Of a DNA stretch of 51,870 nucleotides, positions 44,001 to 50,640 are shown piece by piece. The number at the start of each line of letters is the position of its first letter. Position 1 is the first letter of the stretch. A model generated the notes under the pieces. The model worked only from the letters and a program-made list of their open reading frames with translations. It was not told the origin of the DNA and searched no databases. Source of the DNA: UBA3210 sp048359995 (GTDB lineage: Bacteria > Bacillota_I > Bacilli_A > RFN20 > CAG-449); contig DBGCPK010000022.1 of the NCBI GenBank assembly GCA_048359995.1, forward strand, positions 1 to 51,870. The letters are read 5' to 3'. Position numbers and translations under genes: made by a program.

Positions 44001-44992
44001 AAAGTGCGATTCGGATGTTCAAACAGATTTTGTCTCTTCGGATCGACGAAAATCTGAATCTCTCGGTTTCGGAAGATTCGGTTTCGATGTGCTGGGGGAA
44101 TTATTTCGACGGCGTGCTTTCCCATTATCTCAGCAACGAAAATACCTATATCTGCGTCGAAGGGGAAGGAAACTTCCGCGGCTGGAACTATTCCGCGCGC
44201 GTCGCCTTCGACGAATATCAGGAATTCGAAATCGACGGAAGCCGTTGCGTGTATTTTGAAAACCTCGAAAGTCTAGCTAACGGGGCGATGAACACGATCA
44301 ACGTCTCTAAATACGACGTAACCGGCACTTTGAAAATCCAAATTTTGCTGAGTTCTTTCACGATGAAGGTCGACAATCTCCTGATCAAACTCGACGAAAA
44401 CGGAACCGCCAGCGGATATGTCAAAACGACAACGCCGAAAATCGTCGGTTTAACCAGCAGTTCGCCAGTCGGTGAAACGGTGGCGTATATCTACCTTTGC
44501 GAAGATGGAAATGTCTATCTCAGAAGAGAATATGAAATCAGGGAGTGGCAGACGTGGATACTTGTCAAAAAATCAGTTACGGAATACAAATCCTACCCGT
44601 CGCAGAAAGAATTTTTCAAAGATTTCCTGAATGTCTTTATCTGGATTACGCAGTTGAACGAAAGCGTCATCGATTCTTTCAGCGGTGCGTCGCTCGCTCA
44701 AAAGTACAGCGATTTGGTCACGGCTTATAATGTGAGCGAAGAGGGAGAATCTTTAAATTACAAACTGACGATGAATCTGGCATGTCTGGCCGAAATCTTC
44801 GACGACGGTACGACGTTGGACTTTGTCTTGAATCGAAATGAAAAAGAATACTATCTGGATTCGTTGAAAATCGGTGCGTCGATTTACAAGGTCCTCAGCC
44901 TGAACGGCGATTTCAAACTCAACAGTTTCGGAGAAGATTTCTCCTATGAGGAGAAAGGGATGCCTTCATTGAGCGAGATGAAAGGACAGTAA
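38012..44992 (+). CDS. Giant exported repeat protein (2326 residues)
   Basis: N-terminal signal or anchor helix (FIAFGIVNTIAVFLSLYTFAM), then a very acidic beta-rich chain to the end. No lipobox, LPXTG, or second membrane helix. Diverged tandem units of about 380 residues begin at residues about 507, 897, 1269 and 1666. Each starts with an aromatic-x-G-Y/F pattern (YAGYALSG, FVGYRFEG, FAGFRIDG, YQGYLAEL) and then I/V-H-F-G-N-I or similar. A second half-unit with x-L-x-G-x-L/F and Y-L/V-D-x-T/A-Y ends in D-A-V-K-x-L/I-L. A degenerate unit precedes them (about residues 320-400), and residues about 2060-2326 form a distinct C-terminal region. The alternating long amphipathic strands recall LolA-like or beta-groove lipid-binding folds, but this is a guess. 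Ribosome site GAGGGGAT. Confidence 0.82.
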   Translation: MKKGFIAFGIVNTIAVFLSLYTFAMSTNSGGNVNDDPFDMENITEVKKAPEDGSSPSDYSILENIQYASGYLYYNRNWKAVTSGGVVSNAGVKVTQEVNNVRIVDKNYMYQEAVSYSSMVKVATQKFYQPTGKKVFLLQGSPKSIDNVTWGTKVNTVDYQYIYSNYGFLPDQLNSYYYSEESILDTSSIEENEGIYTLHVDLNELGAINSRREVVTMGGALDNPVYTEIHADITLDRNWKVLSIATDESYSIKKNIGIGVVNASCDSSLNETFEYGVTIGENVVGFYRDYFNTSVGGDPIIDEEKTALTYLQSMGSVVAGRNNFNIDVGVNGRKMHGQVELNLANKEEVNVNLEDKYFIKYYDGSVYTDLDGLNLSVDEQYIQQMIASLLSKISENEGKAEIETPSDYGELLDQIMENITLTTENDRAVVNLFADYQGVSFAVDLTFDEEDLYLIGMEGFFQYGDARVDIAVDATKDYEGKDIIDDDFSDLSNSIWLIDRLLSIDRYAGYALSGDYDYQGIHFHVQADVSKQGNADIVLSFSDNQKEKEIDVTKIGNNYFVEFGNIKVKADRDSLNGVWEKISEQIRKETDGDAVLEGISFGSFAVSNLQTDEKGDLYLTFRTGEKTYLAEIYQGEEDALLFAVPELDLTFEIREFGGEISEPESVDYLDEKDLDLFLSLFDECENLIVSEKYYAEFRFAASNDENSSGLVSFQRDGDKELLDVKSEGNFAFDFRLYRNGDLCYVDATYEGIRLSFTLSAAEVHSLERTIVDTLEAYYGVDFAVELQNRLNEFYAENDISFVDAVKFLLENDCEENLSLSTNGVDEIVVSYLDSLRFVVRLDAEISFSGSISDCAFAGTIGAREWTYSLDESVYYTPIENVQNLSFALDAYLTMKDFVGYRFEGNLEYRDLNGAMQLFVDRNGNFSLEGTIASESGEKTLLLVVVDESAYLIHGNLQVKVSREEAVQVFVDALREIGKSPIDEEDLLSLIRELNLLIESVTIEESDLITKFHLNEKYYEIQFADIGNREYLLSCGNESVDFSLKVAEYKGEIAYEEQGEYLSSDQIRALVSDLRKNEERILSGNFKGEFSFENAEYLLTGSLSASGDFYRVDFTLNCGGETVLAEIVVREKIYAIVRYSDTCAAFTLERTECVGLAETIAGLIREEISSETVSFTEEDILGFVKKIIADDSEYKATIAYSEGVCISYDRAEIRLNADGFAYDDLSSHFRWNWTENDDDYAVDLSVSYCEVAGIDQALVWVRAAKEMANFAGFRIDGSAEAEGIVVEFHALIDEFRRAKVEVTFTYNQVSHEVTLFYVGEEIAVHFGNIDFLLSEEEWKQVLSELRKDQSGASSSTDVGMKMIELLQKIDLTMSSIRISPSSLFVGTGIGETDFVFSLEYENRVLTLSCLDFYQTHLEIGESSEKVPEIDKNIDYLGAADIVCLADMAKRVQNGIVSENLFVGIDLDFAQGESALNLSGTLLYRNSEEFYAAWTTSGAADTQIEIYKRNAMIYLDVTYSDYRISLKYESSGESDAILVRSLENAFKVLDARFDLGLFERFFPADSSSEVRPIDAVKKILEGDYEDILYVYRNENGYRFVFDGNELTVGENDEGISVDFETSGFGGSLIFDDRRDCTIDKLLDHSYTLIAVDADFSSWTETLLGVLDYQGYLAELHLCYSDLDVHCEAAVDGEKNVALNVEVIYQNATHRFEFAFADEKIYFSYGAVRAVLNESELPTLIAEIKALIGAETSDESATKNADQTVKAIGDWITALRLGDKEMLLDFLFDGTGYQLKVNATEEGISFSSDWNDLSGMLCELKTPILIDESGEFLSGDDLKLVIAYAQEAKDYFFEDRGYLHLNGRFDDETTCYDVSASARYDYTDRDMAKLVMQLDVDSTTNGKTIKMIDGTISYQNNLIYLDLTYNELYGLHFYVDKLDASKAIDVVLTKLAQGPFNNGAYGLNLELMKGIKEILELDPSVILDFDDQGAFDSEEASGPESAIRMFKQILSLRIDENLNLSVSEDSVSMCWGNYFDGVLSHYLSNENTYICVEGEGNFRGWNYSARVAFDEYQEFEIDGSRCVYFENLESLANGAMNTINVSKYDVTGTLKIQILLSSFTMKVDNLLIKLDENGTASGYVKTTTPKIVGLTSSSPVGETVAYIYLCEDGNVYLRREYEIREWQTWILVKKSVTEYKSYPSQKEFFKDFLNVFIWITQLNESVIDSFSGASLAQKYSDLVTAYNVSEEGESLNYKLTMNLACLAEIFDDGTTLDFVLNRNEKEYYLDSLKIGASIYKVLSLNGDFKLNSFGEDFSYEEKGMPSLSEMKGQ

Positions 44993-45030
44993 AAGATGAG
45001 CCCTTTCAAAGGCGTGTCGGAGCAGTCTTT

Positions 45031-45957
45031 TCATTCGCCGCGGGCAAGGCGTTCTTTTAAATGCGAAAAGTTGGAAAAATGGGTTTTGACATTTTTCTCC
45101 AACTCCGTCAAGCCGTATTTTTCGACGAATTCATAGGCGACTCGATCGACTCTGTCCGACGCTCCTTTTGGAATGGTCATTTGGTATTTTTCTTCGATCG
45201 CGTCGATTTCTTTCAGAAAGCAGTAACGGGCAATTATCGAAGATAGAGCGACCGACGGATAATAGGATTCTCCTTTGGTCTTGAATGTGATATTCCGATT
45301 CAGCACTTCGGGTTCGTGCTGCAAATAAAAGTAGTAGAGATCCGGATCGGCAAACTGATCGACGAAACAAGGTGTATCCTTTTTTCCGATTTTCTCTCTG
45401 ACTTTCAGCAATGCGTGATTGTGCAGGATAGCTTTAATTTTATTCAGACTATAACCTCGTGCGACGAGTTCGTTGTATTTTTCGTTTGAGCAGGTCAGTT
45501 TGCTGAAAACGAAGTCTTTTAAAAGGCGGGGGACGATTTCTTTAATCTTATGGTCGGTCAGTTTTTTGGAATCGTCGACATGTTCTTCGCGAAGCAAAGC
45601 GATGTCGGATTTTTTCACATAGGAAGCCACGACGATCACCGGGCCGAAGAAATCTCCGGTGCCGACTTCGTCCGAACCGATCTGATCTTCTTCGGAAAGC
45701 CAAACGGAAGAAACTTTCTTCTTCGCGACATTGCAAGAGGCATTCGGATTCCACCTCTTCGCCTCTTCCAACGCGCAGGCGCCGGAAAACAGAGCGGTCA
45801 GCCCCTTTTTCGAGGAATAAAGCGTAATGGTAACCTCGCTATCGGTCGTGCATCTCCATAAAATATAGTCGCGATGCACGGAAATGAGATTTCCTTCGTA
45901 GTAGGATTCCATCTTCTTTCGCGTCTCCAAATCGATTTTCAAGGTCACCGTGTCCAT
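45031..45957 (-). CDS. rnhC: Ribonuclease HIII
   Basis: 308 residues from the ATG at 45957 (GAGGTGAAATT upstream; the longer frame to 46095 crosses the promoter). The N-terminal TBP-like DUF3378 domain (residues 1-85) is typical of RNase HIII. The catalytic domain has GSDEVGTGDFFGPVIVV (first Asp-Glu), VDDSKKLTD, HNHALL, FVDQFADPD and SVALSSIIARY. Removes RNA from RNA-DNA hybrids. Divergent from mutS2; in B. subtilis rnhC and mutS2 are also neighbours. Confidence 0.94.
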   Translation of the reverse strand: MDTVTLKIDLETRKKMESYYEGNLISVHRDYILWRCTTDSEVTITLYSSKKGLTALFSGACALEEAKRWNPNASCNVAKKKVSSVWLSEEDQIGSDEVGTGDFFGPVIVVASYVKKSDIALLREEHVDDSKKLTDHKIKEIVPRLLKDFVFSKLTCSNEKYNELVARGYSLNKIKAILHNHALLKVREKIGKKDTPCFVDQFADPDLYYFYLQHEPEVLNRNITFKTKGESYYPSVALSSIIARYCFLKEIDAIEEKYQMTIPKGASDRVDRVAYEFVEKYGLTELEKNVKTHFSNFSHLKERLARGE

Positions 45958-45972
45958 AATTTCACCTCTTCT

Positions 45973-45978
45973 ATTGTA
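45973..45978 (-). promoter_or_regulatory. -10 box of rnhC
   Basis: TACAAT on the minus strand, 15 bases before the rnhC start codon; -35 weak. Confidence 0.4.
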
Positions 45979-46058
45979 GGCGATTTTTTGCAATCGGAAA
46001 AGGGGAATCGATTTTTTTATCAATATCGGGAAAGAACGTACAGCAAAGCGCGATTTTT

Positions 46059-46067
46059 TGCTAAAAT
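46059..46067 (+). promoter_or_regulatory. Extended -10 box of mutS2
   Basis: TG-C-TAAAAT at 46059-46067, with the mutS2 start at 46085, leaving a very short leader. Confidence 0.45.
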
Positions 46068-46084
46068 AAGAAAGGGTGAAGAAA

Positions 46085-48388
46085 ATGAAAGACATTTACA
46101 CGGCATTTGAATTCGACCTGATCCGGGAGAAACTCCATCGATTGGCAAAAGGAGAAACGGCGAAACGGGAATTCGATTCGTTGACGATGTTCGATTCGCC
46201 GGAATCGCTGAAAGAAGAACTGAAAGTTTTGGACGAAATGATCCGCTATTGCTTAAAATACCGGTGCCTTTCGATTTATCCGCACAGGGATATCCGACCT
46301 CAACTGGACGCACTTGTCAAAGACGGCGTCGGCTCGACGGATTTCTTTTACCGCGTTTCTTTCCTTTTGGAAAACGTCGCGGTATTGAAAGAAGAATCCT
46401 CGAAGGACGAACGCTTTCCCGCGATCATGGATCTACTTTCTCAGTTGGAAGCTTTGCCTCAGTTAAAACAAAAAATCGACCGCATCGTTTTGCCCGATCT
46501 GACGATCGGCGACGACGCTTCGGAAACGCTGAGGACGCTTCGTCGTTCGATCCGAAGCGAAAAGCAAAATCAGACGCGTTTAATGAACGAACTGACCGAA
46601 CGTTACCGGACGGTGCTCAACGGAGAGCGCTACGCGATGCGGGATTCGGTTTACGTTCTGCCCGTTAAAAGTAGCTACAAAAATTCGGTTTCGGGATTGG
46701 TTATCGACGAATCGGATACCGGACTCACCGTTTTCGTGGAGCCGAGCGAGATTTTAATGTCCGAAAACAAGATTGCCCGTTGGAAAGAAAAAGAATTGGA
46801 AGAAGAAAAGAGAATTCTGAAAGAACTTTCCGCATTTACGCTGAAATTCGCGGACGCATTGGAAAAGAACAGGAAAATCGTCGCCCGCTTGGACGTACTT
46901 TCGGCAAAAAGCGCCTATGCATCGGAGATTTCCGCCTGCGTTTGCCGCGTGGCTTCCCGACGAGTCATTCGCATGAAAAACGCCCGTCATCCTTTGATCG
47001 ATCCCGATCGGGTTGTCGGCAATTCCTTTTTCCTCGACAGCCAGAAGATTATGGTGATTTCAGGACCGAATGCCGGAGGAAAGACGGTTTGCCTGAAAGT
47101 GATCGGTCTTTTGATTATCATGCATCAATGCGGTCTGGCAATACCGGTGGAAGAAGAGGGCGAACTCTGCTATTTCGATCACCTCTTCGTCGATATGGGA
47201 GACAATCAGTCGCTGATGGACAATCTCTCGACTTTTTCCGGTCATATTCGGAATCTGAAAGAAATCATCGAACGGGTAACGCCTGATTCGATCGTGATTC
47301 TCGACGAATTGGGAACGGGAACTTCGCCGCTGGAAGGCGAAGCCTTGGGCGTCGGCGTCATCGACTATCTTCATTCCGTCGGCTGTTTCGGCATTTTCAC
47401 CAGCCATTACGAAGGATTGAAGTCCTTTGCTTTGGAAAACGACTATATTCTGAACGCTTCGATGGCGTTCGACGAAGAAGAAATCCGACCGACATATCAC
47501 CTGAGGCTCGGCGTCGCGGGAAACAGTTACGGAATCGAACTCAGCCAGCGAATGGGTTTAAAACCGGAACTGGTGGAAACCGCTAAAAACTATCTTTGGG
47601 AAAAGAAGAAGAGCGATAAGGAACTCGTCTTAGCGACTCTGAACAGAAAATTGGCAGAAAACGAGGAAATCCGTATGCAATTGGAAAATTCGGAAATAGA
47701 GTACAGAAAACGACGGGAAGACTTGGAACAGGAAATCCGAAAATACAAAGTGATGGAAAACAGGATTTATCTGGAAAGTGAAAAAGAAAAAGAGAAGTTG
47801 ATCGAAAAGGCGAAGGAAGAGATCGATGCGATCGTCGAAGAATTCAAGAAATCCGACGCGCATCCGCTTCACAAGATCATCAAAGCGAAGAAAGAATTGG
47901 AAAACCTGAACGAATCGGAAGACGACGAAGAGCGCGCGGAAATATCGTTTCAGGTCAACGATCCGGTGAGAATCATCGATTCGGACATTTCCGGAAAACT
48001 GATTCGGATCAAAGGAGATCAAGGAACGATGATCACCGATCAGGGAATGAGCATGAAAATCAAACTCGCGCAGATCGAAAAATACCATCCGAAGAAGAAG
48101 GAAAAGCGCGTCGCGGAACTGCCGCATTATTCGAATGCAAAAGCGGTAAAGTTGGAATGCAATTTGATCGGTCTTCGCGTAGAGGAAGCCTCCGTGGAAT
48201 TGGATAAATACATCGACGACGCTTTGGTCGCGCGTTACAAGGAAGTCAGAATCGTACACGGCTCGGGAACCGGCGCGCTGAGAAATATGGTACACGAGTA
48301 TCTGAATCGACGGAAAGAAGTCAAATCGTTTCGTCTTGGAATGATGGGCGAAGGCGGCGTAGGCGCAACGGTGGTGTATTTCCGATGA
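46085..48388 (+). CDS. mutS2: MutS2: DNA/ribosome quality-control ATPase with Smr domain
   Basis: 767 residues from the ATG at 46085 (GGGTG upstream; the GTG at 46076 is within the ribosome site). N-terminal core and clamp (residues about 1-290), ABC-type ATPase with Walker A GPNAGGKT and Walker B VILDELGTGTSP, a long coiled coil (about residues 510-610), a KOW-like segment and a C-terminal Smr domain (LIGLRVEEASVELDKYIDDA ... HGSGTGALR). MutS2 acts in recombination control and, in Bacilli, on stalled or collided ribosomes. The stop overlaps uvrC (ATGA). Confidence 0.95.
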   Translation: MKDIYTAFEFDLIREKLHRLAKGETAKREFDSLTMFDSPESLKEELKVLDEMIRYCLKYRCLSIYPHRDIRPQLDALVKDGVGSTDFFYRVSFLLENVAVLKEESSKDERFPAIMDLLSQLEALPQLKQKIDRIVLPDLTIGDDASETLRTLRRSIRSEKQNQTRLMNELTERYRTVLNGERYAMRDSVYVLPVKSSYKNSVSGLVIDESDTGLTVFVEPSEILMSENKIARWKEKELEEEKRILKELSAFTLKFADALEKNRKIVARLDVLSAKSAYASEISACVCRVASRRVIRMKNARHPLIDPDRVVGNSFFLDSQKIMVISGPNAGGKTVCLKVIGLLIIMHQCGLAIPVEEEGELCYFDHLFVDMGDNQSLMDNLSTFSGHIRNLKEIIERVTPDSIVILDELGTGTSPLEGEALGVGVIDYLHSVGCFGIFTSHYEGLKSFALENDYILNASMAFDEEEIRPTYHLRLGVAGNSYGIELSQRMGLKPELVETAKNYLWEKKKSDKELVLATLNRKLAENEEIRMQLENSEIEYRKRREDLEQEIRKYKVMENRIYLESEKEKEKLIEKAKEEIDAIVEEFKKSDAHPLHKIIKAKKELENLNESEDDEERAEISFQVNDPVRIIDSDISGKLIRIKGDQGTMITDQGMSMKIKLAQIEKYHPKKKEKRVAELPHYSNAKAVKLECNLIGLRVEEASVELDKYIDDALVARYKEVRIVHGSGTGALRNMVHEYLNRRKEVKSFRLGMMGEGGVGATVVYFR

Positions 48389-50133
48389 ACGAAATGATTC
48401 AGGCGAAAATCGATCTGCTCACCGAAAATCCGGGCGTCTATCTGATGAAAAACGAGGAAGGGAATATCATCTACGTCGGAAAAGCCAAGTCGCTTGTCAA
48501 ACGGGTCAAGCAGTATTTCACCCGTCCCCAAGAAGGGAAAGTCATGCGCATGGTTCGGGAAATCGTCGATTTCGACACGATCGAGACCACATCGGAAAAA
48601 GAGGCGCTTCTCTTGGAAATCAACTTGATCCGAAAGTACTATCCCAAGTTCAATATTCTGCTGAAAGACGGAAAATCCTATCCGTTTATCGCTCTGAAAA
48701 GGAAAAACGATCCGTATTTGAAAATCGCTTACAAAGATCACGACAGGAATTTTCGTTATTTCGGACCATATCCGAGTTCGCGCGCGGTCTATTCGACGAT
48801 CGAACTTCTCAACAAACTTTTTCCGTTGCGAAAGTGCCAGACGCTCCGCAAAGAACCTTGCCTTTACTATCATCTCGGTTCTTGTTTGGGACCTTGCGTT
48901 AAAAAGGTCGGCGAAGACGAATACAGGGAACTGACAGAGCAAATCTCTTCCTTTCTCAACGGAGACGTCGCCAAAGTGCGGAGTTCCTGCGTGAAAAAGA
49001 TGAACGAATACAGCGAAAACATGGAATTCGAAAAGGCGGAAGATATGCTGAAAATCGTTCAGGGAATCGACGAAATCGCTAAAAAGCAGACGATCATGAT
49101 GCAAGATCACATCGATCGCGATGTCATCGCGAGTTCCTTTCGCGAAGGTTACTTTTCTCTCTGCATCATGACCTATCGGAACGGCATTCTTCTGGGAAAA
49201 AATCTTTTCGTTTTGGAAGTCTTCGAGTCCATCAACGAGGAAACGATCAACGCCGTCTTTCAGTACTATATGGAGCATTCGCGACCGAAGGAAATCCTCG
49301 TTTCGAGCGACGAACTGGCTTCGGCTCTTTCCTATCTTCTGGAAATGAAAGTAATCGCCCCGAAGCGGGGAAACAAGAAAAATATGCTTTTGATCGCTCT
49401 GGAAAATGCGAAAAAAGGGCTGGACGAACATTTTCTGACCGCAAGACTGGAAGACGATTCTCTGGCGCTTTTAGAAGAACTCGGAACGCTTTTGAAGATC
49501 AAAACGCCTCTTCATATCGAGTTGTTCGACAATTCGCACTTGCAGGGGAACTATCCCGTCGGCGCTTTGGTCGTCTTCATCAACGGTGTTAAAGTCCCTT
49601 CGATGTATCGGAAATTCAATATTCGCGAATCCGAAGGAAAGGACGATCTGAAATCGATGGAAGAAGTGCTGAGCCGCCGTTACAGCAGGTTAATTCTGGA
49701 AAACAAGCCGATGCCGGATCTGATCATCGTCGACGGAGGGCAAAACCAGATCAACGTTGCTTTGGAAGTGATGGATAATTTGGGATTGAGTATTCCCGTC
49801 GCCGGCCTGTTCAAAAACGATCGCCACCACACTTCGGGATTGATCTATCGGGAAACGATGTACCCGATAGAGCCGAAATCGCGGCTTTTTCTGATGCTGG
49901 TTCGCATGCAGGACGAAGTCCACCGCTACGCGATCAGCACACACCGTAAAAAACGCGGAAAAGGCCTGACCTCTTCTTTCCTCGACGAAATCAAAGGCTT
50001 GGGAAAAAAGCGTCTGGAAGCGCTGATGAAAACCTATCCGACCCGAGAGGATTTGGAAAAAGCGGGTATCGAAGAGCTGGAAACCATCGTCCCTCCGGCC
50101 ATTGCCGAAGAGATCAAAAGAAGATTGAAATGA
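48385..50133 (+). CDS. uvrC: Excinuclease ABC subunit C
   Basis: 582 residues. GIY-YIG nuclease domain first (PGVYLMKNEEGNIIYVGKAKSL), then the Cys-rich region (RKCQ ... PCLYYHLGSCLGPC), the UVR/UvrB-binding motif (FEKAEDMLKIVQGID), the RNase H-like nuclease domain (IELFDNSHLQG ... LIIVDGGQNQI) and C-terminal (HhH)2 domain. Makes the dual incisions in nucleotide excision repair with UvrA and UvrB. Overlaps mutS2. Confidence 0.97.
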   Translation: MNEMIQAKIDLLTENPGVYLMKNEEGNIIYVGKAKSLVKRVKQYFTRPQEGKVMRMVREIVDFDTIETTSEKEALLLEINLIRKYYPKFNILLKDGKSYPFIALKRKNDPYLKIAYKDHDRNFRYFGPYPSSRAVYSTIELLNKLFPLRKCQTLRKEPCLYYHLGSCLGPCVKKVGEDEYRELTEQISSFLNGDVAKVRSSCVKKMNEYSENMEFEKAEDMLKIVQGIDEIAKKQTIMMQDHIDRDVIASSFREGYFSLCIMTYRNGILLGKNLFVLEVFESINEETINAVFQYYMEHSRPKEILVSSDELASALSYLLEMKVIAPKRGNKKNMLLIALENAKKGLDEHFLTARLEDDSLALLEELGTLLKIKTPLHIELFDNSHLQGNYPVGALVVFINGVKVPSMYRKFNIRESEGKDDLKSMEEVLSRRYSRLILENKPMPDLIIVDGGQNQINVALEVMDNLGLSIPVAGLFKNDRHHTSGLIYRETMYPIEPKSRLFLMLVRMQDEVHRYAISTHRKKRGKGLTSSFLDEIKGLGKKRLEALMKTYPTREDLEKAGIEELETIVPPAIAEEIKRRLK

Positions 50134-50192
50134 GGGAAAAGAATAACCGATTTCATTCTTTTGCATAGTTTATAGTATGATGAGGGATAATT

Positions 50193-50396
50193 ATGCCATC
50201 CATATTAACCAAAAGGGAGAGGGAAATCTTCGAACTGTTGATTCAGAATAAATCGACCGGCGAAATCGCCGACACCTTATACATATCGGAAAAGACAGTC
50301 CGCAATCACATCTCCAACGTAATGGGGAAACTGTCCGTGAAAGGCAGAGCGCACGCGGTGTGCGAACTCTTGCGGATGAAAGAACTCGAACTATGA
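50193..50396 (+). CDS. Stand-alone GerE/LuxR-type HTH protein
   Basis: 67 residues, consisting only of a LuxR C-terminal HTH: LTKREREIFELLIQNKSTGEIADTLYISEKTVRNHISNVMGKLSVKGRAHAVCELLR. This is like GerE of B. subtilis, which is also just this domain. No receiver or ligand-binding part. A ribosome site GAGGGATAATT supports the start. Possibly a DNA-binding regulator with its own promoter; targets unknown. Confidence 0.88.
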   Translation: MPSILTKREREIFELLIQNKSTGEIADTLYISEKTVRNHISNVMGKLSVKGRAHAVCELLRMKELEL

Positions 50397-50426
50397 TCTC
50401 ATCCTAATCCGATGAGATTTTTTTAT
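50396..50426 (+). terminator. Intrinsic terminator after the GerE-like gene
   Basis: 8-bp perfect stem ATCTCATC / GATGAGAT, 7-base loop, T-rich tail; starts at the last base of the stop codon. Confidence 0.88.
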
Positions 50427-50640
50427 TTTTCCGCTTAAACGGATCAGATGCAAAATTTATCGAAAAAGGTACAGACAAGAAGCAAAAACGACGATAAATG
50501 AAGAACATCAATATACGCTAAATAAAATGCCGCCTAAAAATTTTTACATTTTATCGTATTTGCTCGATGAAATTCAATGTTTATGTTGAGTTTATTGTGT
50601 TAAAAAGTTAAACTTTATATTTGAAGAGGTGGAATATAAA
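50427..50640. other. AT-rich gene-free region before the BspA-like gene
   Basis: About 214 bases with no open frame of note. Two short inverted repeats (ATTTATCG/CGATAAAT and a bulged ATACG...CGTAT pair) and possible weak promoter boxes near 50595-50621 are visible. Ribosome site AGAGGTGGAA precedes 50641. Confidence 0.5.

Noticed and set aside
44993..45030. Terminator between the giant gene and rnhC
   Set aside because: Only a 6-bp AAAAGA/TCTTTT pairing and a tight GCC-TTT fold were found; too weak to list as a feature.
50455..50562. Inverted repeats in the AT-rich gap as a small RNA or attachment site
   Set aside because: The repeats are short, bulged and expected in AT-rich DNA; no promoter-terminator pair or integrase is nearby.
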